Assembly: GCA_019417865.1 (NCBI GenBank)
Contig: DYCW01000379.1
Location: 1 to 5,784, forward strand
From: Ruminococcus sp.
Lineage (GTDB): Bacteria; Bacillota; Clostridia; Oscillospirales; Ruminococcaceae
DNA: 5,784 nucleotides
Reading direction: 5' to 3'
Shown here: positions 1 through 5,691 of the stretch, in pieces
Layout of the letters: each line of letters starts with the position of its first letter
Numbering within the stretch: position 1 is the stretch's first letter
Notes under the pieces: model-generated
The model's input: only the letters and a program-made list of their open reading frames with translations
Told to the model about the DNA's origin: nothing
Database searches by the model: none
Made by a program: the position numbers and the translations under genes

Positions 1-318
1 GAATTGAGGAAACGACTTCGTGCAGAGCATCCAAACAGCCAAAAGGAACCACAGAAAAGCTACCCCAATAAAATGACGCCCAATCAGAAAAGCAAGGCAT
101 GGGCACTGCTGCATGAACTGGCAGAGCTGACACCGTCCGATGCAGAAATAGAAGAACGTATGGCAGGTATCGTCAGAAAGGAGCTGCATATCACGTCCTC
201 TGCCGCCGATCCGTTGCGGTGGGCTTCGTTTTCGGATGGTTCTAAGTTGATTGAACAACTGAAACGATATGTGCGGCACGCAAAAGAAAAGGCAGTGAAA
301 CAAGATGAATCTGGATAA
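1..318 (+). CDS. GemA/Gp16-like (DUF1018-like) small phage regulatory protein, 5' end uncertain
   Basis: The frame is open from the first base, so the gene may begin upstream of the window. Within it, possible starts are a TTG at base 4 and an ATG at base 73, and neither has a good ribosome binding site. From the ATG the protein is about 81 residues and mostly helical: a first helix (NQKSKAWALLHELAEL), an acidic stretch, then a second half with KELHITSSAADPLRW and SDGSKLIEQLKRYV. This pattern of a helical bundle followed by a step of the type W-x-x-x-S/T-x-x-Q/K-x-I-x-x-L resembles the GemA/Gp16 family that precedes the Mor gene in many Mu-like phages; in Mu, GemA is linked to host gene expression and DNA topology. 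The assignment rests on weak sequence similarity plus position. It overlaps the next gene by 14 nt, which suggests co-transcription and possible translational coupling. Confidence 0.5.
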   Translation, partial: ELRKRLRAEHPNSQKEPQKSYPNKMTPNQKSKAWALLHELAELTPSDAEIEERMAGIVRKELHITSSAADPLRWASFSDGSKLIEQLKRYVRHAKEKAVKQDESG

Positions 319-610
319 CCTCACGATGAGCCAACTGCATGGCGGGCAGCTGGAGCTAGCAGAAACTGTAGGCTTGGAGGCTTACAAAAAGCTGGTACTT
401 CGGTATAGCGGCAGCAGCATCTACATCGGAAAAGCGGATGAAGCGGCACGAGCAAACAGAGATGAAGAAATTTACAGTAAATTCAACGGGGAAAATCAAC
501 TGGAGCTGGCACATGAGTATGGGCTGGCGAAGAAAACAATCAATGACATTATTCGACGGGAAAAAGAAAAGGAAGATTCCTATCAAATGACATTATTTTC
601 AGAAGATTGA
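305..610 (+). CDS. Mor-family transcription activator
   Basis: A 101-residue protein with the layout of the Mor/C activators of Mu-like phages. An N-terminal helical dimerisation segment (about residues 14-34, GGQLELAETVGLEAYKKLV) leads into the short strand GSSIYIGK (36-43). A C-terminal helix-turn-helix follows at about 60-85, beginning FNGENQLELAHEYGL and continuing with KKTINDIIRR as recognition helix. Mor dimers bind a dyad upstream of a promoter that lacks a good -35 box and recruit RNA polymerase to switch on middle or late genes. The ATG at 305 is chosen because it leaves the full N-terminal helix; its upstream SD (AAAAGGCAG) is weak, and an ATG at 326 is an alternative. The gene ends just before a strong terminator, so it closes the early/middle transcription unit and probably activates the genes that follow. 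Family call is confident; the target promoter is unknown. Confidence 0.85.
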   Translation: MNLDNLTMSQLHGGQLELAETVGLEAYKKLVLRYSGSSIYIGKADEAARANRDEEIYSKFNGENQLELAHEYGLAKKTINDIIRREKEKEDSYQMTLFSED

Positions 611-671
611 TGTTCCCGAGTTTGCAAGCACATAACGGTATGGAAACGCCTCTTATGTACAGCAGTAAAAG
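611..671 (+). promoter_or_regulatory. Short gap after the Mor-like gene, candidate activator-dependent promoter region
   Basis: This 61-bp stretch between the Mor stop codon and the terminator hairpin has no coding potential. I find no sigma-70 promoter with both boxes at proper spacing: TTGCAA at 622-627 has no matching -10. A 12-bp imperfect dyad with arms CATA and TATG lies at 631-642. Mor-type activators work on promoters lacking a -35 box and bind dyads, so this is a possible target, but the motif is short and the call is speculative. Confidence 0.2.
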
Positions 672-725
672 AAAAATGCTATCATTGTAGTAGAACCAAT
701 ACGGCAATGATAGCATTTTTATTTT
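672..725 (+). terminator. Large hairpin terminator, probably bidirectional
   Basis: A perfect 16-bp inverted repeat, AAAAATGCTATCATTG at 672-687 and its exact complement at 705-720, encloses a 17-nt loop. The right arm ends in TTTTT, followed by ATTTT, giving a U-rich tail on the + strand. The left arm preceded by AAAAG gives a U-rich tail on the - strand as well. It follows the Mor-like gene, and its tail runs straight into the AGGGGG ribosome binding site at 726-731 of the next gene. The loop is larger and the stem more AT-rich than in the second terminator, so its strength is less certain. Confidence 0.85.
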
Positions 726-742
726 AGGGGGCGAACCAGAAC

Positions 743-1054
743 TTGACGCAAGAAATCATCCTATTTATCATCACCACAATCATTACAGCCGTGCTAGGTG
801 TCATTGGATATTTTTTGAAACGAACCATGGACAGAAATGACAAGAACGAAATGGCAGTGCAAGAACTGCGGGATAATCTGCTGACGCTGTCCGACAAATA
901 TGCAACCAAGGCAGAAATCCGAGAAATCAAAGCATCCATGGAAAAGTTATCCGAAAATATTGATTACATCAAAGAACATACCACCAAAAATGAGGATTTT
1001 ATTCGGACGATGGCACGTCTGGAAAGCAAAATTGACAGCTATTGCAGCAGATAG
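743..1054 (+). CDS. Membrane-anchored coiled-coil protein, Mu gp25/DUF2730-like
   Basis: A 103-residue protein with one N-terminal membrane segment (about residues 5-25, IILFIITTIITAVLGVIGYF), a basic stop-transfer stretch (KRTMDR) and then a long charged helical region (about 30-100) with heptad-like spacing of Leu, Ile and Met, so an N-anchored coiled coil facing the cytoplasm is likely. This layout, and its place two genes before the DUF3486-like gene, match Mu gp25 (DUF2730), whose role is not known to me. XhlA-type or holin-accessory proteins have a similar look and are the main alternative, though those normally have the membrane segment at the C-terminus or sit in lysis cassettes. The start is a TTG at 743 with AGGGGG 11 nt upstream; the next internal ATG would remove the membrane segment. 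It is the first gene after the first terminator. Confidence 0.65.
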   Translation: MTQEIILFIITTIITAVLGVIGYFLKRTMDRNDKNEMAVQELRDNLLTLSDKYATKAEIREIKASMEKLSENIDYIKEHTTKNEDFIRTMARLESKIDSYCSR

Positions 1055-1065
1055 GAGGCGGGAGA

Positions 1066-1395
1066 ATGGAACAATCTGAGATGCTGACACGAATTCGACA
1101 GAAAACTTTTTTCAAGAATAACGGCATGGTGCTGAAGGCAGTCAACCTGCTTCGTGATAAATATGTATCGTTGTCCGACATCGGTTATGCTCTGCGTCCC
1201 AGCATGGATGAGTCAGAATTTCGAGATGCCATCAATTATCTGACAGAATCCGGATACATCCGCCTGCGGCATACGGCAACCAAGCAGCCAATCACACTGG
1301 CAGATGCAGAAATGCAGGAACTGGAAGCCAAAGTGACAGCGGAAGGCATTCAGATCATTGCCTGTGTGCGAACAGACGCCTGCGTGGATGTGTAA
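1066..1395 (+). CDS. Winged-helix-like phage protein, Mu gp26 position
   Basis: A 109-residue protein. The start is the ATG at 1066, which has a perfect AGGAGG at 1053-1058 with 7-nt spacing; a TTG at 1042 in the same frame lacks a site and would overlap the previous gene. Residues about 18-65 read as a winged helix: VLKAVNLL, then VSLSDIGYAL, then a third helix ESEFRDAINYLTESGYI followed by a strand pair IRLRHTATK (wing). The tail AKVTAEGIQIIACVRTDACV resembles the ending '..T.KGI.LLEG....DPGI' seen in small phage proteins, sometimes labelled ArsR-like, that precede DUF3486 genes in Mu-like phages. The fold is inferred from pattern only; DNA binding is plausible but unproven. It sits 11 nt after the membrane protein and 11 nt before the DUF3486-like gene, clearly in one operon. 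Confidence 0.6.
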   Translation: MEQSEMLTRIRQKTFFKNNGMVLKAVNLLRDKYVSLSDIGYALRPSMDESEFRDAINYLTESGYIRLRHTATKQPITLADAEMQELEAKVTAEGIQIIACVRTDACVDV

Positions 1396-1406
1396 GGCGG
1401 TGCAGC

Positions 1407-1958
1407 ATGGGAAAGAGACGAAAACATTCTAAAATTGACCAGCTGGAACCAGCAGTGAAAGAAACCGTGGATGAAATGATTAAGACGGGTGCGTACTATC
1501 GGGAGATTGTGGATTACATTCAATCCCACGGCGTCAGTATCTCCCTTGCGGCAGTCGGCAAGTATGCCAAAAATCTGATGAGCACGCTGGATGCCCTGCG
1601 GCTGAGCCAGGAGAATTTTCGGGCAATCATGGAGGAGACAGAACGCTATCCGGATTTGGATATGACAGATGGCATTCTCCGGCTGATTTGCAATCAGATG
1701 CTGGACGCCATCAGCAAAATGCCGGAGGAGCGGCTGGAGGAAGTGGATTTTGACACCCTCTCCAAAAACGCTGTGGCACTGACCAGAGCGGTTGCCTACA
1801 AAAAGAATGTGGATGTAAAGACACGGAATGCATTGGAGAATGGTGCGGAGCAGTTCAAGGATTTGATTTTTGAAGCCATGGCGACAGAACGACCGGATTT
1901 ATACAAGGAAGTCAAGAAATTCATCAAGGAAAAGCAGAAACAGGAGACAGAAACATGA
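1407..1958 (+). CDS. DUF3486 family (Mu gp27-like) putative small terminase subunit
   Basis: A 183-residue, almost wholly helical protein. The basic N-terminus (MGKRRKHSKIDQLEPAVKE) followed by a helix-turn-helix-like segment (about 25-58, with YYREIVDYIQSHG and SLAAVGKYAKNL) is the characteristic opening of DUF3486, the family of Mu gp27. The middle (about 60-150) is a long helical region with a regular hydrophobic pattern, and the C-terminus is highly charged. DUF3486 proteins sit before the large terminase in Mu-like phages and are thought to be the DNA-recognising small subunit of the packaging motor. Unusually, here the large terminase does not follow directly: a NusG paralog and a terminator-containing leader intervene. 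Start ATG with a degenerate SD, AGGCGG, at 1395-1400. The stop overlaps the next start as ATGA. Confidence 0.75.
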   Translation: MGKRRKHSKIDQLEPAVKETVDEMIKTGAYYREIVDYIQSHGVSISLAAVGKYAKNLMSTLDALRLSQENFRAIMEETERYPDLDMTDGILRLICNQMLDAISKMPEERLEEVDFDTLSKNAVALTRAVAYKKNVDVKTRNALENGAEQFKDLIFEAMATERPDLYKEVKKFIKEKQKQETET

Positions 1959-2452
1959 GCATGTATGTATTTCAGGTCAAACCCGGTATGGATTTACAGG
2001 TGGCTTCCAATCTGCGAAAACGAGGCTATTTTATCCGCTGCCCGCAGAGAACGCTCTCTATCCGCAAGGACGGTGCATGGCAGGAACGAACAGAGCCGAT
2101 TTTTGCCGGATACTTATTTCTTGAATATCCAGAGGGAAAATTACGCACCAAGGATTACTATGAAATCTGCAACGCAGATGGTGTTATGCAATTTTTGAAA
2201 TACAGAGGACAGGCGGCACCGCTGACCAAACAGGAAGAAGCATACATCCTGTGGCTCTGGAACCGTGGCTACCCGATTACGGCATCCCACATTTACACCA
2301 CATCCAATGGAGATAGAATGATTCTATCCGGTATGCTGCGGCAGTATGAAGACCACATCATCAGTATGGATGTGCGGCAAAGAAGGGCAAAGATTCGGAT
2401 TCCCATCCTGGGCAGAGAGTATACGATTACCCTTCCGGTCATCGGCGTATAA
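1955..2452 (+). CDS. NusG-family paralog (LoaP-like), putative phage antitermination factor
   Basis: A 165-residue protein with the two-part layout of NusG. Residues about 3-100 form an NGN domain: opening strand MYVFQVKPGMD, helix LQVASNLRKRGYF, then W42, the hallmark core strand PIFAGYLFLEYP (48-59; compare FPGYLFV in NusG), the GVMQFLKYRGQAAPLT segment (76-91) and helix KQEEAYILWLW. Residues about 119-165 align by eye with a KOW domain: GDRMILSGMLRQYEDHIISM, then RQRRAKIRIPILGREYTI. The step D-x-R-x-R-R-A-K resembles the basic motif of LoaP-type paralogs, although the usual KOW glycines after 'SGML' are replaced (RQYEDH). NusG proteins bind the RNA polymerase clamp through NGN and keep it elongating; LoaP-type paralogs suppress intrinsic terminators in particular long operons. 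ATG at 1955 has AGGAG at 1942-1946 and overlaps the previous stop. It ends 211 bp before a strong terminator that precedes the packaging genes. Confidence 0.85.
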   Translation: MSMYVFQVKPGMDLQVASNLRKRGYFIRCPQRTLSIRKDGAWQERTEPIFAGYLFLEYPEGKLRTKDYYEICNADGVMQFLKYRGQAAPLTKQEEAYILWLWNRGYPITASHIYTTSNGDRMILSGMLRQYEDHIISMDVRQRRAKIRIPILGREYTITLPVIGV

Positions 2453-2483
2453 ACCTTCCATTACAAATTCACTTTCGCTTGCA

Positions 2484-2505
2484 CTGCGGTTGATTCGTCC
2501 CGCAG
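2484..2505 (+). other. UUCG-capped RNA hairpin candidate
   Basis: CTGCGG at 2484-2489 pairs exactly with CCGCAG at 2500-2505. Inside, GA (2492-2493) pairs with TC (2498-2499) around a TTCG loop, leaving a two-base TT bulge on the left side. This would be a compact stem with a tetraloop sequence found in stable RNA hairpins, although the usual C-G closing pair is absent here (A-U closes it). No U-tract follows, so it is not a terminator. It is a candidate recognition element for the NusG paralog; that role is inference. Confidence 0.5.
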
Positions 2506-2582
2506 GAACGGTGGCTGTGACATAGAAACAGAACGGACTTTACAGCGAATTCCGAATGGCGAAGCTTACCCAAATGGAAACA

Positions 2583-2605
2583 GCGTTTAAATACTGTTTA
2601 AACGC
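2583..2605 (+). repeat. Perfect inverted repeat GCGTTTAAA with a further direct copy nearby
   Basis: GCGTTTAAA at 2583-2591 is followed, after the 5-nt spacer TACTG, by its exact complement at 2597-2605. The core CGTTTAAA occurs again in direct orientation at 2615-2622, 31 bp (about three helical turns) from the first copy. An inverted pair plus a third phased copy is more typical of a protein-binding site than of a plain RNA hairpin, but both are possible. No U-tract follows the inverted repeat. Confidence 0.6.
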
Positions 2606-2663
2606 CCACAGAATCGTTTAAAGAAAATCATCCGAAAAAGATTACACCAAAACAGAAAACGGC

Positions 2664-2694
2664 AAACAGGGGCAATTCTGCCCCTGTTTTTCTT
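2664..2694 (+). terminator. Strong intrinsic terminator ahead of the packaging genes
   Basis: AAACAGGGGCA at 2664-2674 and its exact complement TGCCCCTGTTT at 2679-2689 form a perfect 11-bp stem with the GC-rich core GGGGC and a 4-nt loop ATTC, followed by a U-rich run (TTTTTCTT, 2687-2694). This is a textbook rho-independent terminator on the + strand. It ends 9 bases before the AGGAGG site of the next gene, so there is no space for a promoter between the two. Confidence 0.95.
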
Positions 2695-2715
2695 GTGCCA
2701 GAAAGGAGGGGCACT

Positions 2716-3054
2716 TTGGGCAGAAAAAAGAAAAGCATTGCTGCCCTTGCGGATGGCATCACAAAATTTGAAAATGGAAGGAATGCGGCGAAACATGCTG
2801 ACTACTCTGATTTACAGACATTCCTTTCCACCTATCTCAATACACCAGAGCCAAAGCAGCGGAAACGGCTGGCGGAGGAATTCCGAAAGCGGCATCTGGA
2901 ATTATATCAATTTCTGAAAGAAAATCCGCAGCTGCTCTCTGCGGAAACGGATATGGCAGCCATGATACAGGCGGCTGCATCCGGTAGCAAGGAAGAAACG
3001 GAGGATAAGCAACTGACCAATCTATTTGAGAAACTGGAGGCAGGATTGAAATGA
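2716..3054 (+). CDS. Unrecognised 112-aa helical protein just upstream of the large terminase
   Basis: The start is a TTG at 2716 with AGGAGG at 2704-2709 and 6-nt spacing; a GTG at 2695 in the same frame lies inside the terminator's U-tract and has no site. The product begins with a basic patch (GRKKKSIAALADGITKFENG), then has a predicted helical middle rich in charged residues (about 28-65, with PKQRKRLAEEFRKRHLELYQ), a short helix LSAETDMAAMIQAAASG and an acidic-to-amphipathic tail. I recognise no family. Its position directly before, and 4-nt overlap (ATGA) with, the large terminase is where many phages place a small terminase or an accessory packaging factor, so this is the best guess. 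However, a DUF3486-type candidate small terminase already exists upstream. It is the first gene to benefit from readthrough of the terminator. Confidence 0.75.
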   Translation: MGRKKKSIAALADGITKFENGRNAAKHADYSDLQTFLSTYLNTPEPKQRKRLAEEFRKRHLELYQFLKENPQLLSAETDMAAMIQAAASGSKEETEDKQLTNLFEKLEAGLK

Positions 3055-4325
3055 TATTTCAAGATTTTTCTCCGAAGCAGCTGCAAGCCATGCTCTGGTG
3101 GACGCTGCCGGAAAGCAAAGACTATGATGCCATTGTTTGTGATGGCTCCGTCCGGAGTGGCAAAACGATGGCGATGAGCATCGGCTTTCTGCTGTGGAGC
3201 ATGAAAACCTTCCACAGAGAGCATTTTGCATTCTGCGGAAAGACCATCGACAGCTTAAAACGAAATGTGATTACCCCTTTGCAAAAGTGGACAGAAGGCA
3301 TTCTCCAACCGAAAATCAACCTTTCCAAGAATTTCATGGATATTCAGTGGATGGGACATCAGAACCGATATTACTTCTTTGGCGGCAAGGATGAAAGCAG
3401 TGCGGCATTGATTCAAGGGATTACCCTTGCAGGCGTACTGCTGGATGAAGTCGCCCTCATGCCAGAATCTTTTGTCAATCAGGCAATCGCCCGTTGTTCC
3501 GTCACTGGCTCTCGGCTGTGGTTTAACTGCAACCCCGATGGCAGCGAGGAGCACTGGTTCTATAAGGCTTGGATTGATGAGGTGGACGGCACAGCAAAGG
3601 ACAAGAACCGGCTGCATCTCCATTTTACCATGGAGGATAACTATGCATTGTCGGATGATATCCGACAGCGGTATGAACGGATGTACAGCGGTGTATTCTA
3701 TGACCGCTACATTTTGGGGTTATGGCGGCTGGCAGAGGGGTTGATTTATCCCATGTTTGATAAAAGCAGACATGTTGTGCCAGACACCATGCCAGCGGTC
3801 GGCACTGGAGAGTTTTACATCTCCATCGACTATGGTACGCTGAATCCGACTTCTATGGGACTGTGGCATCTGTCCCCGGCTGGATATGCCACTCGCATCA
3901 AAGAATATTACTACGACGGGCGAAAAGAAGGAATGCCACGCACGGATGAAGAGCATTATGCTGCATTGGAGCAGTTTGTCGGCGATTTATTCCCGTATAT
4001 CCGTGCTGTCATCGTGGATCCATCCGCAGCCAGCTTGATTGAATGCATCCGGCGGCATGGAAAGTTTCGTGTCTGGCATGCTGATAACAGCGTGTTAGAT
4101 GGCATTCGGGATACGGCAACGCTGCTGCAGCTTGGGCGGATTCAAATTTGTGCAGGCTGTACCGATATCATTCGGGAATTTGGATTGTATCGCTGGGACG
4201 AAAAATCCACGGGAAAAGATAAGCCGCTAAAAGAAAATGACCATGCTATGGATGATATGCGGTATTTTGTCCGGACAGCGATGTACCAGACATTGAAAAG
4301 GATACGGCAAACAGGAAGAGGGTGA
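3051..4325 (+). CDS. Phage terminase large subunit, PBSX/SPP1-type
   Basis: A 424-residue DNA-packaging motor protein that couples ATP hydrolysis to pumping DNA into the prohead and cuts the concatemer or, in a Mu-like phage, the flanking host DNA. ATPase half: Walker A GSVRSGKT (32-39), Walker B VLLDEV (129-134, catalytic E133) and coupling motif FNCNPDG (158-164). Nuclease half, RNase H-like: acidic residues in YISIDYG (D260), VIVDPSA (D323) and DHAMDDMRY (D401/D402), so the full active site is present. The form GSVRSGKT with FNCNPDG is that of the PBSX-family large terminases of Gram-positive phages rather than Mu gp28. Length is normal for that family. Start ATG overlaps the previous stop (ATGA), with GGAGG at 3036-3040; the portal gene follows after 4 nt, so these genes are co-translated in one operon. 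Confidence 0.95.
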   Translation: MIFQDFSPKQLQAMLWWTLPESKDYDAIVCDGSVRSGKTMAMSIGFLLWSMKTFHREHFAFCGKTIDSLKRNVITPLQKWTEGILQPKINLSKNFMDIQWMGHQNRYYFFGGKDESSAALIQGITLAGVLLDEVALMPESFVNQAIARCSVTGSRLWFNCNPDGSEEHWFYKAWIDEVDGTAKDKNRLHLHFTMEDNYALSDDIRQRYERMYSGVFYDRYILGLWRLAEGLIYPMFDKSRHVVPDTMPAVGTGEFYISIDYGTLNPTSMGLWHLSPAGYATRIKEYYYDGRKEGMPRTDEEHYAALEQFVGDLFPYIRAVIVDPSAASLIECIRRHGKFRVWHADNSVLDGIRDTATLLQLGRIQICAGCTDIIREFGLYRWDEKSTGKDKPLKENDHAMDDMRYFVRTAMYQTLKRIRQTGRG

Positions 4326-4329
4326 ACAG

Positions 4330-5691
4330 ATGATAGATGCTTCTGCAATTGCTGCTGCAATGAAGATACCGTGCCTGGTGAGCGGCGATATGCAGGAAAA
4401 AATGCAGATGTGGGAGGATGCCTACCGGAATCAGTCTGCATGGATCAAAGATAGAGTCCGTTCGATGCAAACACCATCCGCCATCGCCAGAGAATTAAAA
4501 CGGTTAGTGTTAACGGAATTTTCTTTATCTGTCAACGATACAGAATTGGATACTGTCATGCAGAAAATGATTCCCAAATTGCGGCGAAAACTGGATTACG
4601 GCATTGCATCCGGCGGGCTGCTGCTCAAACCATATTATACAACCAATGGTTTGTTTGTAGACATGATGCCGCAGACACAGTATTTGCCGGTGAATTACAC
4701 GGACGACAGCTGTGATGCGGTTGCCTGTGCGGAGTCCTTTGTGATGGGATATGCCTATTACACCCGCATAGAGCTGCACCAATACAACCGTGCCACACAG
4801 GCACACACCATTCAGAATCGCTGTTTCCAATCCACTGCCGGAAATTTCTTGGGAAGGGAATGCAGCTTAAAGGAAGTGCCACATTGGGCGAATATTAAGC
4901 CGGAGCAGTCTTTTCAGAATGTACAGCAGCCGTTATTTGCGATATTTCAGATGCCGGATGCCAACAACATTGACCCGGATTCTCCATTGGGTGTTTCTGC
5001 TTTTGCGGATGCACTGGACTTTATCAAGGATGCGGACGAACACTGGGAGCGGATTCTGTGGGAGTTGGAATCCTCCGAACGTGCGATTGAAGCGAGTGAA
5101 GACTTATTTCAAATCAATCCCTTTACACAAAAACACACCCTGCCCAAAGGGCGAGAACGGATGTACCATCTGCTGGAAAAGACAGGAGCAACAGATGACC
5201 ATATTTACACGGTCTTTTCTCCGGAGGTGCGAGACAGCTCCTATTTCAATGCTCTGAATCAAATGCTGCGGCGAATTGAAAATGCAGTGGGACTTTCCTA
5301 TGGCACATTGTCCGAGGTTTCCAACGTGGAAAAGACTGCGGAAGAGGTGTTATCCTCTAAGCAGCGGTCATACACTCGTGTGAGTGATTTACAAAAAGGC
5401 TTACAAACTGCATTGGAGCAGCTTTTATATGGAATGCAGTATTATCGGAATGTCTATGGTTTTTCCGGCTACCCAGAAGCAACGTTGTCCTGCAATTTCG
5501 GTGATGGTGTATTGGAAAATTCCAACGAGGAATTTACACGGCAGCTGGCAATGGTACAGGCTGGTGTGCTGAAGCCGGAATATTTGCTGCAATATCATTT
5601 TCAATGCAGCGAAGAGGAGGCACGAAAGAGGATGCCGGAAAAGGGCAAGCCGGATGACTATAGCTTGTACGGCATGGGCGGTGCTTCATAA
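4330..5691 (+). CDS. Phage portal protein, SPP1 gp6-like
   Basis: A 453-residue protein placed right after the large terminase, where the portal is expected; the portal forms the ring at one capsid vertex through which DNA enters, docks the terminase and later the tail. Features of the SPP1 gp6-type family: an N-terminal helical part with YRNQSAWIKDR (about 33-43), the RKLDYGIASGGLLLKPYY stretch (about 85-102) typical of portal proteins, and near the C-terminus GLSYGTLSEVSNVEKTAEEV (about 321-340) followed by a long helix. This last segment matches the 'G.S.G.LS......KTATEI' signature of that family. Length is a little below SPP1 gp6 (about 500 residues), within the usual range. ATG at 4330 has a purine-rich site (AGGAAGAGGG) just upstream. 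The stop overlaps the next start (TAATG), indicating translational coupling. Confidence 0.9.
   Translation: MIDASAIAAAMKIPCLVSGDMQEKMQMWEDAYRNQSAWIKDRVRSMQTPSAIARELKRLVLTEFSLSVNDTELDTVMQKMIPKLRRKLDYGIASGGLLLKPYYTTNGLFVDMMPQTQYLPVNYTDDSCDAVACAESFVMGYAYYTRIELHQYNRATQAHTIQNRCFQSTAGNFLGRECSLKEVPHWANIKPEQSFQNVQQPLFAIFQMPDANNIDPDSPLGVSAFADALDFIKDADEHWERILWELESSERAIEASEDLFQINPFTQKHTLPKGRERMYHLLEKTGATDDHIYTVFSPEVRDSSYFNALNQMLRRIENAVGLSYGTLSEVSNVEKTAEEVLSSKQRSYTRVSDLQKGLQTALEQLLYGMQYYRNVYGFSGYPEATLSCNFGDGVLENSNEEFTRQLAMVQAGVLKPEYLLQYHFQCSEEEARKRMPEKGKPDDYSLYGMGGAS

Larger units (their letters stand above)
2453..2663 (+). promoter_or_regulatory. Structured non-coding leader between the NusG paralog and the packaging genes
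   Basis: About 210 bp with no convincing gene. It holds several elements that could fold in RNA or act as operators: a UUCG-capped hairpin at 2484-2505, a possible longer hairpin at about 2506-2552, a perfect 9-bp hairpin at 2583-2605, and three copies of CGTTTAAA between 2584 and 2622. I could not find a sigma-70 promoter with two good boxes; TTTACA at 2539-2544 resembles a -35 but has no -10 at 16-18 nt. A promoter needing an activator could be here. Its position upstream of a terminator suggests a leader for controlled readthrough. Confidence 0.5.

Noticed and set aside
1042..1065. An in-frame TTG start 8 codons upstream for the winged-helix-like protein
   Set aside because: It would overlap the preceding gene and lies before the perfect AGGAGG, which is correctly spaced for the ATG at 1066.
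1870..2124. Overlapping + strand frames at the DUF3486/NusG-paralog junction
   Set aside because: Both flanking genes have well-supported starts and family features; the alternative frames give compositionally odd peptides.
2453..2590. The NusG-paralog frame stays open for 45 codons past its TAA, suggesting stop-codon readthrough or a lost C-terminal extension
   Set aside because: A run of this length is not unusual by chance. The KOW-like domain is already complete at the TAA, and the translated extension does not look like a folded protein domain.
2556..2621. A 21-codon open frame starting at an ATG in the leader, overlapping the GTTTAAA hairpin; possible leader peptide
   Set aside because: There is no purine-rich ribosome binding site upstream and no run of repeated codons of the kind used in attenuation. 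The length is within chance expectation.
2695..2715. A GTG start for the 112-aa protein at 2695
   Set aside because: It lies immediately at the end of the terminator U-tract with no ribosome binding site; the TTG at 2716 has AGGAGG at the right distance.
2907..3224. Long open frames on the minus strand across the terminase and neighbouring genes (for example 2907-3224, 3255-3623, 4142-4441)
   Set aside because: They are antisense shadows of genes with clear motifs, rich in Cys, Ser, His and Pro with no domain pattern and no ribosome binding sites.
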